Shown: piece after piece, positions 1 through 8,051 of the stretch
How positions within the stretch are numbered: position 1 is the stretch's first letter
Layout: every line of letters starts with the position of its first letter
Assembly (NCBI GenBank): GCA_041738285.1
Contig: JBGSQB010000201.1
Span: 1-37,259, forward strand
DNA length: 37,259 nucleotides
Source of the DNA: SZUA-521 sp041738285
Lineage (GTDB): Bacteria > Pseudomonadota > Gammaproteobacteria > Pseudomonadales > Azotimanducaceae
Direction: 5' to 3'
Position numbers and translations under genes: made by a program
Notes under the pieces: generated by a model
Databases searched by the model: none
The model's input: the letters and a program-made list of their open reading frames with translations, nothing else
Told to the model about the DNA's origin: nothing

Positions 1-150
1 CAGTGCCTGTTCGAAGGACAGGCGCAGCCCCGCCGCGGGCGCGGCGGCCTCCATGACCGCAACCGCCGGTGGCACGATCTCACGCCCGATCCCGTCACCG
101 GGCAGTACCAGAATGCGTTTGTCTCTCGTCGCTTTGCCTTGCTGACTCAT
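1..150 (-). CDS. leuB: 3-isopropylmalate dehydrogenase, N-terminal part
   Basis: Only the first 50 codons lie in the window; the gene runs off the left edge. LeuB oxidatively decarboxylates 3-isopropylmalate to 2-oxoisocaproate with NAD+, the third step of leucine synthesis, in the cytoplasm. The visible N-terminus contains the family's opening strand and loop, ILVLPGDGIGREIVPPAV at about residues 13-30. The ATG at 148-150 is preceded by a GAGAGG-like ribosome site. It starts 11 bp after the leuD stop, so it is the third gene of a leuC-leuD-leuB operon. The fragment is short, but the motif and context make the call secure. Confidence 0.93.
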   Translation of the reverse strand, partial: MSQQGKATRDKRILVLPGDGIGREIVPPAVAVMEAAAPAAGLRLSFEQAL

Positions 151-161
151 CTTTGCCTCTC

Positions 162-806
162 TCATCCGCGTTCGAACAGCCACGGCGCGCGCAGGCGATG
201 ACCTGCTTCGAATGCGCGGATGGCATCTGCGTCCTCGAGCGTGAGCCCGATGTCATCGAGCCCATGCAGCAGACAGTGTTTGCGATGGGCGCCGATCTCG
301 AAGGCGAGCGTTTTCCCGTCAGGCTTGACGATGGTCTGGGACGGCAGGTCGATGGTCAGCGCGTAGCCTGGGTTGGCATCGACCTCGCGAAACAGCTCAT
401 CGACCAATTGTTCTTCTAAAGCAATGGGTAGAAGGCCACTCTTAAAGCAGTTGTTGAAGAAAATATCCGCAAAACTCGGCGCGATCACGCAGCGGAATCC
501 GTATTCATCGAGCGCCCACACCGCGTGTTCGCGACTGGATCCGCAGCCGAAGTTCTCCCGCGCCAGCAGAATCGACGCGCCCTGGTAGCGCGCCACATTG
601 AGCACGAAGCGATGATTGATCTGCCGCTCGTTGGGCGTCTGCCCCATGTGACCTTCGTCATTGAAACGCCAGGCATCGAACAGGTTGTCACCAAACCCAG
701 TACGCCGGATCGACTTCAAGAACTGCTTCGGAATGATCTGGTCAGTGTCGACGTTGGCGCGATCCATTGGCGCAACGACGCCCTCGACGGTCGTAAACGG
801 TTTCAT
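162..806 (-). CDS. leuD: 3-isopropylmalate dehydratase small subunit
   Basis: LeuD pairs with LeuC as isopropylmalate isomerase, converting 2- to 3-isopropylmalate. The 214-residue protein starts MKPFTTVEGVVAPMDRANVD and has the small-subunit signature LARENFGCGSSREHAVWAL around residues 65-83, which forms the swivel domain's substrate loop. The length matches bacterial LeuD. The reading frame stays open further upstream, but that part is only the shadow of leuC. The ATG at 804-806 overlaps the leuC stop by four bases (ATGA), indicating translational coupling, and conservation begins exactly there. Confidence 0.97.
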   Translation of the reverse strand: MKPFTTVEGVVAPMDRANVDTDQIIPKQFLKSIRRTGFGDNLFDAWRFNDEGHMGQTPNERQINHRFVLNVARYQGASILLARENFGCGSSREHAVWALDEYGFRCVIAPSFADIFFNNCFKSGLLPIALEEQLVDELFREVDANPGYALTIDLPSQTIVKPDGKTLAFEIGAHRKHCLLHGLDDIGLTLEDADAIRAFEAGHRLRAPWLFERG

Positions 807-2227
807 CGGCCCACCTCTGCGAACGCGCGGACGTCGGTGAAATGTCCCGCGATGGCAGCGGCGGCGGCCATTGCCGGGCTCACCAGATGGGTCCGACCGC
901 CATGCCCTTGACGGCCCTCGAAGTTGCGGTTGGACGTCGACGCGCAGCGCTCTTGTGGCTCGAGGCGGTCGGCATTCATCGCCAGACACATCGAACAGCC
1001 AGGATCACGCCACTCGAAACCCGCGTCCGTGAAGACTCGAGCAAGCCCTTCGGCTTCCGCCTGAGCTTTGACCAGGCCGGAACCGGGCACCACCAGTGCC
1101 TGACGAATGCCCTTGGCAATGCGGCGACCCTTCACCACCGCCGCGGCGCTGCGCAAGTCCTCGATGCGGGCGTTGGTGCACGAGCCGATGAAGACCTTGT
1201 CGAGGGTGATGTCCACCATCGGCGTGCCCGCCGTGAGTCCCATATAGATGAGGGCCCGCGCCAGCTGATCTTTCGCGGCCGGATCGCTAACCGAGTCGGG
1301 ATCTGGGACGCGATCGGTGATGCCGACCACGAGTTCAGGCGATGTACCCCAGGTGACCTGCGGTTCAACGGCGGCGGCGTCGATGCACACGGTGCGATCG
1401 AACGTGGCATCCGGGTCGGACACGAGCGTACGCCAGTAACGCTCCGCCACCTCCCACGCCGCCCCTCGGGGCGCGAATGGTCTGCCGCGAATGTAGTCGA
1501 TGGTCGTATCGTCCACCGCGATGAGCCCGGCGCGCGCACCGGCTTCGATGGCCATGTTGCAGACCGTCATGCGGCCTTCCATCGACAGCGCCGATATCGC
1601 CGCACCGACGAATTCGAAGGTGCAGCCGGTGCCACCGGCCGTACCGATGCGACCAATCACGGCCAACACCAGATCCTTGGCCGTGACGCCCGGCGCCAGA
1701 TGGCCCGTGACCTCAATCTTCATGTTGCGCGCCTTGCGCTGAACGAGGCATTGCGTTGCGAGCACGTGTTCCACGTCCGACGTGCCGATTCCTTGGGCCA
1801 GCGCGCCAAAGGCGCCGTGGGTCGACGTATGCGAATCTCCGCAGACGATGGTCATTCCGGGCAGCGTTGCGCCCTGCTCCGGGCCGACCACGTGCACGAT
1901 GCCCTGGCGGATATCCCTGATGTCGAACTGTTCGATGTCGAAGGCGCGGCAGTTGTCATCGAGGGTGACGACCTGAATGCGCGAAATCTCGTCCTCAATA
2001 CCTTCGATGCCGCGCGCGCGACCTACGGTGGGGACATTGTGGTCGGGCGTCGCGAGGTTTGCGGCCCGGCGCCACGGCCGGCGGCCCGCCTGCTTCAGCC
2101 CCTCGAAGGCCTGGGGCGAGGTCACCTCATGGAGCAGGTGGCGATCGATGTAGATGAGCGCGGTGCCGTCGGGTCGCTCGACGACCGTGTGCGCCCTCCA
2201 GATTTTGTCGTACAGCGTCTCGGCCAC
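803..2227 (-). CDS. leuC: 3-isopropylmalate dehydratase large subunit
   Basis: LeuC is the catalytic aconitase-fold subunit of isopropylmalate isomerase. At 474 residues it has normal length. Its [4Fe-4S] ligands are visible: Cys350 in GSCTNAR and Cys411/Cys414 in DPGCSMCLAMN. The aconitase-type motif GDSHTSTHGAFGALA lies near residues 130-144. Translation begins at a GTG (2225-2227) with a strong GGAGG ribosome site 8 nt upstream. It heads the leuCDB operon, overlaps leuD by 4 bp, and faces a divergent LysR gene across an 88-bp gap holding a candidate promoter and operator. This resembles the arrangement in Pseudomonas. Confidence 0.97.
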   Translation of the reverse strand: MAETLYDKIWRAHTVVERPDGTALIYIDRHLLHEVTSPQAFEGLKQAGRRPWRRAANLATPDHNVPTVGRARGIEGIEDEISRIQVVTLDDNCRAFDIEQFDIRDIRQGIVHVVGPEQGATLPGMTIVCGDSHTSTHGAFGALAQGIGTSDVEHVLATQCLVQRKARNMKIEVTGHLAPGVTAKDLVLAVIGRIGTAGGTGCTFEFVGAAISALSMEGRMTVCNMAIEAGARAGLIAVDDTTIDYIRGRPFAPRGAAWEVAERYWRTLVSDPDATFDRTVCIDAAAVEPQVTWGTSPELVVGITDRVPDPDSVSDPAAKDQLARALIYMGLTAGTPMVDITLDKVFIGSCTNARIEDLRSAAAVVKGRRIAKGIRQALVVPGSGLVKAQAEAEGLARVFTDAGFEWRDPGCSMCLAMNADRLEPQERCASTSNRNFEGRQGHGGRTHLVSPAMAAAAAIAGHFTDVRAFAEVGR

Positions 2228-2261
2228 GCACCGCCTCCGGTCTCATGAGTCCAGGCGACGC

Positions 2262-2290
2262 ACAGTACGGGCCCGCATGACATAATTCAA
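2262..2290 (-). promoter_or_regulatory. Candidate sigma70 promoter for leuCDB
   Basis: On the minus strand a -35-like TTGAAT (2285-2290) stands 17 bp from a -10-like TACTGT (2262-2267), about 35 bp before the leuC GTG. The -35 hexamer lies inside an AT-rich palindrome, so a regulator bound there would touch the polymerase site. This is inferred from hexamers and spacing only. Confidence 0.45.
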
Positions 2291-2316
2291 ATTCATTATC
2301 TTCATTGAGTTCATTA
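2282..2316. promoter_or_regulatory. Candidate LysR operator: palindrome plus three 9-bp direct repeats
   Basis: ATAAT at 2282-2286 and ATTAT at 2295-2299 form an inverted repeat separated by 8 bp, the size and AT-rich character expected of a LysR-family recognition box. Overlapping it, TTCATT recurs at exact 9-bp intervals (2292, 2301, 2310), and the last copy runs into the LysR start codon. Binding here could both repress the regulator's own gene and control leuC. Assigning this site to the LysR protein is inference. Confidence 0.5.
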
Positions 2317-3209
2317 TGGAATGGAATGAGGTGCGTACGTTTCTGGCGGTGGCAGAAACCCGATCGTTCTCCCGTGCGGCTGAGGCACTCCACCTCACTC
2401 AGCCTGCGGTCAGCAAACGTATCCAGGCCCTCGAAACGAGTCTCGGGGTTGCCCTGTTCGACCGCGTCGGGAAACGCATTCATTTGACGGATGCCGGCCG
2501 ACTGTTCGAGCCACGCGCCATCGCCCTGCTGGACTCGGTCCGCGACACGGAAACCCTGCTGCAGAACCTCCATGCCCGAGTCGACGGCCGCCTTAGGCTC
2601 GCCACCAGCCACCATGTGGGCCTGCACCGGCTCGCTCCGGTCTTACGCGCGTTTTCCCAGCGCTATGCGGAGGTGGAACTCGACATCCGCTTCATGGACT
2701 CCGAAGAGGCCCACGCCCTCGTGGGTAGTGGTGACGTGGAACTCGCCGTAGTGACCCTCGACCCATCGGGAGAAGCCAGCCTCACGGCGCAGAAACTGTG
2801 GGCGGATCCACTCGAGTTCGTGGTCGCCGCCGACCACCCCCTTGCCGATGCCCGCAACATCACGATCGAAACGCTCGGACAATGGCCCGCCATCCTGCCG
2901 GACCTGCGCACATACACCGGCCGAATCGTCGCGGCGCACTTCGCCGCCGCCGGCGTCGAGATTCGCACGGCCATGGCGACCAACTATCTGGAAACGATCG
3001 GCATGCTGGTCGGAATTGGCCTCGGATGGAGCGTGCTGCCGCGCACGCTGGTGCACTCGCCAGTCACGCGCGCAGATGTCGATTGCAAGCTACTCGGCCG
3101 CGATCTCGGATTCGTCGTCAATCCGGCGCGCACGCTGTCGAATGCAGCGCGCACCTTTATCGATGTGCTGAGTCAGTTCGCAGACGGCGGTAGTCGAGTC
3201 GGGTTCTGA
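2316..3209 (+). CDS. LysR-family transcriptional regulator, probably of leuCDB
   Basis: This 297-residue protein has the standard LysR layout: an N-terminal winged helix-turn-helix (about residues 1-60, with FLAVAETRSFSRAAEALHLT followed by QPAVSKRIQALE) and a C-terminal effector-binding domain (about 90-290). Such proteins activate or repress adjacent divergent genes in response to a small metabolite. Its position back to back with leuC suggests leucine-pathway control, perhaps sensing an intermediate, but the ligand cannot be read from sequence. The start at 2316 begins directly with the conserved MEWNEVRTFLAVAE and lacks a good ribosome site. The 3' end overlaps aroC, which converges on it, by 37 bp. 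Confidence 0.9.
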   Translation: MEWNEVRTFLAVAETRSFSRAAEALHLTQPAVSKRIQALETSLGVALFDRVGKRIHLTDAGRLFEPRAIALLDSVRDTETLLQNLHARVDGRLRLATSHHVGLHRLAPVLRAFSQRYAEVELDIRFMDSEEAHALVGSGDVELAVVTLDPSGEASLTAQKLWADPLEFVVAADHPLADARNITIETLGQWPAILPDLRTYTGRIVAAHFAAAGVEIRTAMATNYLETIGMLVGIGLGWSVLPRTLVHSPVTRADVDCKLLGRDLGFVVNPARTLSNAARTFIDVLSQFADGGSRVGF

Positions 3210-4255
3210 GCGCGATGACGCAGCAGATGATCCATCAACACGAGCGCGACCATGGCCTCGGCTATCGGTGTGGCCCGGATACCGACACAAGGATCGTGTC
3301 GGCCAGTGGTCACGACTTCGACATCTTCGCCGCTCGCGTTGATGCCGCGGCCAGGAATTCGAAGACTCGACGTAGGTTTGAGCGCAATACTGGCGACGAC
3401 ATCCTCACCGGTGGAGATTCCGCCGAGCACCCCACCTGAGTTGTTGGAGACAAATCCGGCCGACGTCATTTCATCGCGGTGTTGCGTACCGCGTTGGCTG
3501 ACTACGGCAAAACCCGCGCCGACTTCGACGCCCTTGACCGCATTGATACTCATGAGCGCATGGGCAAGATCTGCGTCGAGCTTGTCGAACACCGGCTCGC
3601 CCAGACCAATGGGCACGCCGCTGGCAACTACCGTGATTCGAGCACCGATGGAGTCGCCGTCGCGCCGCAACGTATCGATCATGTCGGCAATCTGCGTCAC
3701 CACACTCGCATCGGGACAGAAAAAAGGATTGCGCGACACCTCATCCCAGTCCGCGAGCGCCGGCACGATGTCACCGATCTGAGACAGGTAACCTCGGATC
3801 GTCACCTGATGCTGCGTCGCGAGGTACTTTCGTGCAATGGCACCCGCCGCCACACGCATGGCCGTTTCGCGCGCCGATGAGCGACCGCCACCGCGATGAT
3901 CGCGCACGCCATACTTCTTCTGATAAGTGAAGTCTGCATGGGACGGCCGGAATATGTCCGCAATCTTCGTGTAGTCGCGGCTGCGTTGATCGGTGTTCTC
4001 GATTGCAAGTCCAATTGGCGTGCCGGTGGTCATACCCTCGAACACACCAGAGAGAATACGAACGATGTCATCTTCGCGTCTTTGAGTGGTGTACTGCGAC
4101 TGGCCCGGTTTGCGCCGGTCCAGATCGTGTTGAAGATCCGCCTCGCACAGCGGCAGGCCCGGTGGACAACCATCCACCACTGCACCGAGCGCAGGCCCAT
4201 GACTTTCGCCAAACGTCGTAACGCTGAACAACTTGCCGAACGTGTTTCCTGACAT
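3173..4255 (-). CDS. aroC: Chorismate synthase
   Basis: AroC makes chorismate from 5-enolpyruvylshikimate-3-phosphate using reduced FMN, the last common step toward aromatic amino acids and folate. The protein has 360 residues, close to E. coli AroC. It shows the signature GESHG at residues 16-20, the flavin/substrate motif RPSHADFTYQKKYGVRDHRG and RGGGRSSARET (about 121-131), and the late GRHDPCVGIRATPIAEAM block. The ATG at 4253-4255 fits the conserved start, though no clear ribosome site is visible. It lies 44 bp downstream of prmB, the same prmB-aroC neighbourhood known in enterobacteria. The tail overlaps the convergent LysR gene. Confidence 0.97.
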   Translation of the reverse strand: MSGNTFGKLFSVTTFGESHGPALGAVVDGCPPGLPLCEADLQHDLDRRKPGQSQYTTQRREDDIVRILSGVFEGMTTGTPIGLAIENTDQRSRDYTKIADIFRPSHADFTYQKKYGVRDHRGGGRSSARETAMRVAAGAIARKYLATQHQVTIRGYLSQIGDIVPALADWDEVSRNPFFCPDASVVTQIADMIDTLRRDGDSIGARITVVASGVPIGLGEPVFDKLDADLAHALMSINAVKGVEVGAGFAVVSQRGTQHRDEMTSAGFVSNNSGGVLGGISTGEDVVASIALKPTSSLRIPGRGINASGEDVEVVTTGRHDPCVGIRATPIAEAMVALVLMDHLLRHRAQNPTRLPPSAN

Positions 4256-4299
4256 CGAGCGTGGACCAAAATACGCTGCGGGAGTATCGGTTGCCGCCG

Positions 4300-5184
4300 T
4301 CAGCGTGGCAAGTTGCCGGCCTCGATGATGAACACGCCGTCGCCACCACCAACGAGATCGGGCCAGATGAACGGCAGCGACGGGTATGCGGCGGCCAGAT
4401 GATGCGCGCTCGCTCCGACTTCGCCGACCAATAGCCCCTCTGGCGTCAAGTGCGACCGGGCATCGGAAAGGATCCTGCGCGCCACATCGAGCCCGTCACC
4501 GCCCGCCGCAAGCGCGTGACTCGGCTCGTGTCGGTACTCTTCCGGCATGGCGCTGAAATCCTGCGCGGATACATAGGGCGGGTTGGTCACGATCAGATCG
4601 AATCGCTTACCGCCGATGGCGTCGAATAGATCGCCCTGCAGCACGTGTACCCGGTCCACGAGCCCGTGCAATTCGACATTACGATGCGCAAGGTCGGCTG
4701 CTCGAGGATCGCTGTCACTCAAGTACACCGTCGCCGCCGGAAACTGCAGCGCGCATGCGATGCCAATGCAGCCTGAACCCGCGCACAAGTCGAGAATCAG
4801 TTCGGGCGGGGACGCCAGCCACGGCGCGAACTCGGATTCGATCAGCTCGGCAATCGGTGAGCGTGGAATCAGTACGCCTGGCTCGATCAGAAATCGACGA
4901 TGAGCGAAGTACGCCTCGCCCGTGAGGTAGGGTACGGGCACCCGCGCATCGATACGGCGTTGCATCAACGCATGCAGCTGCGCGCATTCGGGAGCGGTCA
5001 AGCGAGCATCGAGCACAAACTCGAGCTTGTCGTGGGGGAGCTTGGTGAATCCGCGCACGAGCGCGACTGCTTCATCCCACGCGTTGTCCGTGCCATGGCC
5101 GTAGTACAACCGCGCCGACGCGAAACGGGTGGCCGCATAGCGCAGCCAGTCCGCGATCGTGATCAGCCCGTCGCTATCGTTCAC
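4300..5184 (-). CDS. prmB: 50S ribosomal protein L3 glutamine methyltransferase
   Basis: This SAM-dependent methyltransferase modifies a glutamine of ribosomal protein L3. The 294-residue product has the PrmB/HemK fold: an N-terminal helical region to about residue 80, the SAM-binding motif DLCAGSGCIGIA at 131-142 and the catalytic NPPY at 201-204. A GTG start at 5182-5184 overlaps the htpG stop (GTGA), and the protein from there (VNDSDGLITIADWLRYA) aligns with PrmB N-termini. The open frame upstream of this point is htpG shadow. Pairing with aroC favours PrmB over the related release-factor enzyme PrmC, which shares the fold and usually sits beside prfA. Confidence 0.92.
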   Translation of the reverse strand: MNDSDGLITIADWLRYAATRFASARLYYGHGTDNAWDEAVALVRGFTKLPHDKLEFVLDARLTAPECAQLHALMQRRIDARVPVPYLTGEAYFAHRRFLIEPGVLIPRSPIAELIESEFAPWLASPPELILDLCAGSGCIGIACALQFPAATVYLSDSDPRAADLAHRNVELHGLVDRVHVLQGDLFDAIGGKRFDLIVTNPPYVSAQDFSAMPEEYRHEPSHALAAGGDGLDVARRILSDARSHLTPEGLLVGEVGASAHHLAAAYPSLPFIWPDLVGGGDGVFIIEAGNLPR

Positions 5185-7109
5185 CGACCCTCGAGCAGCT
5201 TGAGCAGCAGCGCGTTGACGCGACCCACGTACGCCGCCGGATCCTTGAGCGTGCCACCATCGGCGAGTTGGGCCTGCTCGAACAGCATCAGCGACAACTG
5301 TTCGAATCGCTCCTCGTCGGCTTCGGCATCCATTCGACCCAGCAATGGGTGCCGCGCATTGATTTCCAGACTCGGTTTGGTCTCCGGCACCCGCTGCCCG
5401 GCTGCCTCCATGATGCGACGCATCTGCACACCCATGTCTGCTTCCGCGAACACGAGGCAAGCGGGTGAGTCGACCAACCGACTGGAGGCGCGAACGCCGG
5501 CAACGCGATCACCCAGAGATTTTTCGATGCGGCCGACGAGGCTGGTCGTGTCTTTGGCTGGTTCGGATTCGGCGTCATCGACTGCATCCGGCAGATCCAG
5601 GTCGCCGCGCATGACGTCCTGCAGTGGCTTGTCGTCGAACTCGCGCAGTGAAGACATGAGCCAGTCGTCGATCCGGTCGTGGAGCAACAGCACTTCGATG
5701 CCGCGCTTCTTGAAGATCTCCAGTTGCGGGCTGCCCTTGGCGGTGTCGAAGTTGTCCGCGCACAGGTAATAGATCTTCTTCTGCCCCTCTTTCATACGCG
5801 ATACGTAGTCGTCGAGCGACACACGCTGCTCCGCCACACCGAGGTGTGTCGATGAGAACCGCAGCAGCTTGGCAATGCCCTCCTGGTTGCCGAAATCCTC
5901 GGCGGGGCCTTCCTTGAGGACTTCGCCGAACTCGTCCCAGAACTCGGCATACCGCTCCGGCTCGCCGGTTGCGAGCTTGCCGAGCAGATCGAGCACGCGT
6001 TTGGTCAGCGCACTGCGAATCGTGGCGACGCGATCATCTTCCTGCAGGATCTCGCGCGATACGTTCAGCGGCAGGTCGTTGCTGTCGACCACACCTTTGA
6101 CGAATCGCAGGTAGGTGGGCAGGAACTGTTCCGCATCGTCCATGATGAAGACGCGCTGCACGTACAGCTTCAGACCGCGCGGACGCTCGCGATTCCAGAG
6201 ATCGAATGGCGCGCGCTTGGGCACGAACACGAGGCTCGTGTACTCGAGCTTGCCTTCGACGCGGTTGTGACTCCAGGTGAGCGGATCTTCGAAGTCGTGG
6301 GATACGTGCTTGTAGAACGCCTTGTACTCATCGTCCGACACGTCGGATCGCGAGCGCGTCCACAGGGCCTTGGCTTCGTTGATGGTAGTCCAGCCGGAAC
6401 CATCACCGTCATCCTCGCCCTTGTCTTTGTCTTTGTCTTTGTCTTTGCTGGTAGCATCGGTCGACTTCAACTGCACCGGTACACCGATGTGGTCAGAGTA
6501 CTTACGCACGACGTTGCGCACGCGGAAGTCATCGGCGAACTCTTTCGCATCGGGCTTGAGGTGCAGAATGACTTGTGTTCCGCGCGACTCGACGGTCGCC
6601 GGCTCGATCGTGAATTCGGCCTCCGCCTGCGAGCGCCAAATGACCCCGGTGTCGGCCGCAGCGCCAGCGCGTCGGGTTCGCACTTCCACATCGTCGGCGA
6701 CAATGAAGGCACTGTAGAAGCCGACGCCAAACTGGCCGATCAGCGCCGCATCCTTCTTCTGGTCACCGGATAGACGCGACAGGAACTCGGCCGTTCCGGA
6801 TTTGGCGATGGTGCCGAGATTGGCGATCGCTTCGTCACGACTCATGCCGATGCCGTTGTCGGTAACTGTGAGGGTTCCCGCATCCTTGTCGAACTCGATG
6901 CGGATCCAATAATCGTTGTCATCGCCAACGAGCTTAGGATCGGCCAGCGCCTCGAAACGCAACTTGTCGATCGCGTCGCTGGCATTGGAAATCAATTCGC
7001 GAAGGAAGATCTCACGGTTCGAGTACAGTGAATGAATCATCAGGTGCAGAAGCTGTTTCGCCTCTGTCTGAAAGCCGAAGGTCTCGGCTGCCGATTGCGC
7101 TTTGGCCAT
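5181..7109 (-). CDS. htpG: Molecular chaperone HtpG (Hsp90)
   Basis: HtpG is the bacterial Hsp90, an ATP-driven dimeric cytosolic chaperone. The 642-residue protein has an N-terminal GHKL ATPase domain with NASDAIDKLRFEAL (Asn42), the VTDNGIGM ATP-lid motif (Asp84) and GQFGVGFYSAF (about 125-135), then middle and C-terminal dimerisation domains. Between the N and middle domains (about 221-239) lies an acidic/basic run, TSKDKDKDKDKGEDDGDGSG, unusually long for HtpG. I chose the ATG at 7107-7109 because GGGGA lies just upstream and the conserved ETFGFQTEAKQLL follows; in-frame ATG and TTG codons at 7124 and 7130 are alternatives. Its stop overlaps the prmB start. Confidence 0.96.
   Translation of the reverse strand: MAKAQSAAETFGFQTEAKQLLHLMIHSLYSNREIFLRELISNASDAIDKLRFEALADPKLVGDDNDYWIRIEFDKDAGTLTVTDNGIGMSRDEAIANLGTIAKSGTAEFLSRLSGDQKKDAALIGQFGVGFYSAFIVADDVEVRTRRAGAAADTGVIWRSQAEAEFTIEPATVESRGTQVILHLKPDAKEFADDFRVRNVVRKYSDHIGVPVQLKSTDATSKDKDKDKDKGEDDGDGSGWTTINEAKALWTRSRSDVSDDEYKAFYKHVSHDFEDPLTWSHNRVEGKLEYTSLVFVPKRAPFDLWNRERPRGLKLYVQRVFIMDDAEQFLPTYLRFVKGVVDSNDLPLNVSREILQEDDRVATIRSALTKRVLDLLGKLATGEPERYAEFWDEFGEVLKEGPAEDFGNQEGIAKLLRFSSTHLGVAEQRVSLDDYVSRMKEGQKKIYYLCADNFDTAKGSPQLEIFKKRGIEVLLLHDRIDDWLMSSLREFDDKPLQDVMRGDLDLPDAVDDAESEPAKDTTSLVGRIEKSLGDRVAGVRASSRLVDSPACLVFAEADMGVQMRRIMEAAGQRVPETKPSLEINARHPLLGRMDAEADEERFEQLSLMLFEQAQLADGGTLKDPAAYVGRVNALLLKLLEGR
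6421..6447. repeat. Hexanucleotide microsatellite inside htpG
   Basis: TTGTCT repeats four and a half times. On the coding strand this encodes the alternating Lys-Asp tract of the HtpG linker. The unit is a multiple of three, so slippage would lengthen or shorten the linker without changing frame. Confidence 0.9.
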
Positions 7110-7129
7110 CACGGTCCCCGTCATTGACA

Positions 7130-7155
7130 ACGTGGCCCCGACATGGGGGCCACGT
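7130..7155 (-). terminator. Strong hairpin between sucD and htpG
   Basis: ACGTGGCCCC (7130-7139) and GGGGCCACGT (7146-7155) form a perfect 10-bp inverted repeat with a 6-nt loop. It lies after the sucD stop and about 20 nt before the htpG start. The expected U-run is nearly absent on either strand, so it may be a pause, mRNA-end or attenuation structure rather than a full intrinsic terminator. Confidence 0.55.
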
Positions 7156-7175
7156 CCTGCATTTCAAGCGCTTAC

Positions 7176-8051
7176 CTATTTCCAGCCGGTCACTTCGGCG
7201 AGCGCATCGCCAATGTCCGCAAGGCTGCGTACGGTGCGCACTCCGGCCGCTTCTAGGGCGGCAAACTTCTCCTTCGCCGTGCCCTTGCCACCCGCAATGA
7301 TCGCACCGGCATGTCCCATGCGCTTGCCGGCAGGTGCCGTGACTCCCGCGATGTAACCTACCACCGGCTTAGTAACGCTCTTCTTGATGAACGCCGCGGC
7401 CTCTTCCTCGGCACTACCGCCGATCTCACCGACCATCACGATGGCTTCGGTCGCAGGGTCCTTTTCGAACAATGCAAGGATGTCGATGAAGTGACTGCCC
7501 GGAATCGGGTCACCACCAATGCCGACGCACGAACTCTGACCATAGCCGCGATCGGTCGTCTGCTTGACGGCCTCGTAGGTGAGGGTACCCGAACGAGACA
7601 CCACACCGACCTTGCCAGGCAGATGGATGTCGCCGGGCATGATGCCGATCTTGCACTCACCGGGCGTGATCACACCGGGGCAGTTGGGGCCGATCAGGCG
7701 AACACCCTGCACGTCGAGATAGGCCTTGACCGCCAGCATGTCGAGCGTCGGCACACCTTCCGTGATGCAGACAATCAGTTTGATGCCCGCCGCGGCCGCT
7801 TCTAGGATCGAGTCCTTGCAGAATGCCGCGGGCACGTAGATCACGGATGCGGTTGCACCGGTTTTCGCCACGGCCTGCTTGACCGTGTCGAATACGGGCC
7901 GATCCAGATGCCGTGTGCCACCTTTACCTGGCGTCACGCCGCCGACCAATTGCGTGCCGTACGCAATGGCTTGCTCGCTGTGCAGCGTGCCCTGGGAACC
8001 GGTGAAGCCCTGACAGATGACCTTGGTGCTCTTGTTGATCAGAATGCTCAT
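7176..8051 (-). CDS. sucD: Succinyl-CoA synthetase alpha subunit
   Basis: SucD carries the phosphohistidine of succinyl-CoA synthetase, which converts succinyl-CoA to succinate with nucleotide triphosphate formation. The 291-residue protein has the CoA-binding Rossmann domain at the start (CQGFTGSQGTLHSEQAIAYG), the GPNCPGV motif near 121-127, and the active-site histidine at His247 in APAGKRMGHAGAIIAGGKG. Length and composition are typical. Its ATG overlaps the sucC stop by 4 bp, so the subunits are translationally coupled. It is the last gene of the TCA block, followed by a strong hairpin. Confidence 0.98.
   Translation of the reverse strand: MSILINKSTKVICQGFTGSQGTLHSEQAIAYGTQLVGGVTPGKGGTRHLDRPVFDTVKQAVAKTGATASVIYVPAAFCKDSILEAAAAGIKLIVCITEGVPTLDMLAVKAYLDVQGVRLIGPNCPGVITPGECKIGIMPGDIHLPGKVGVVSRSGTLTYEAVKQTTDRGYGQSSCVGIGGDPIPGSHFIDILALFEKDPATEAIVMVGEIGGSAEEEAAAFIKKSVTKPVVGYIAGVTAPAGKRMGHAGAIIAGGKGTAKEKFAALEAAGVRTVRSLADIGDALAEVTGWK

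Noticed and set aside
842..2248. A 468-codon plus-strand open frame opposite leuC.
   Set aside because: leuC is certain by its iron-sulfur cysteines; the plus frame shows no recognisable domain and mirrors leuC codon bias.
6421..6447. Phase-variation switch in htpG.
   Set aside because: The unit is six bases, so copy-number change keeps the reading frame; only linker length could vary.
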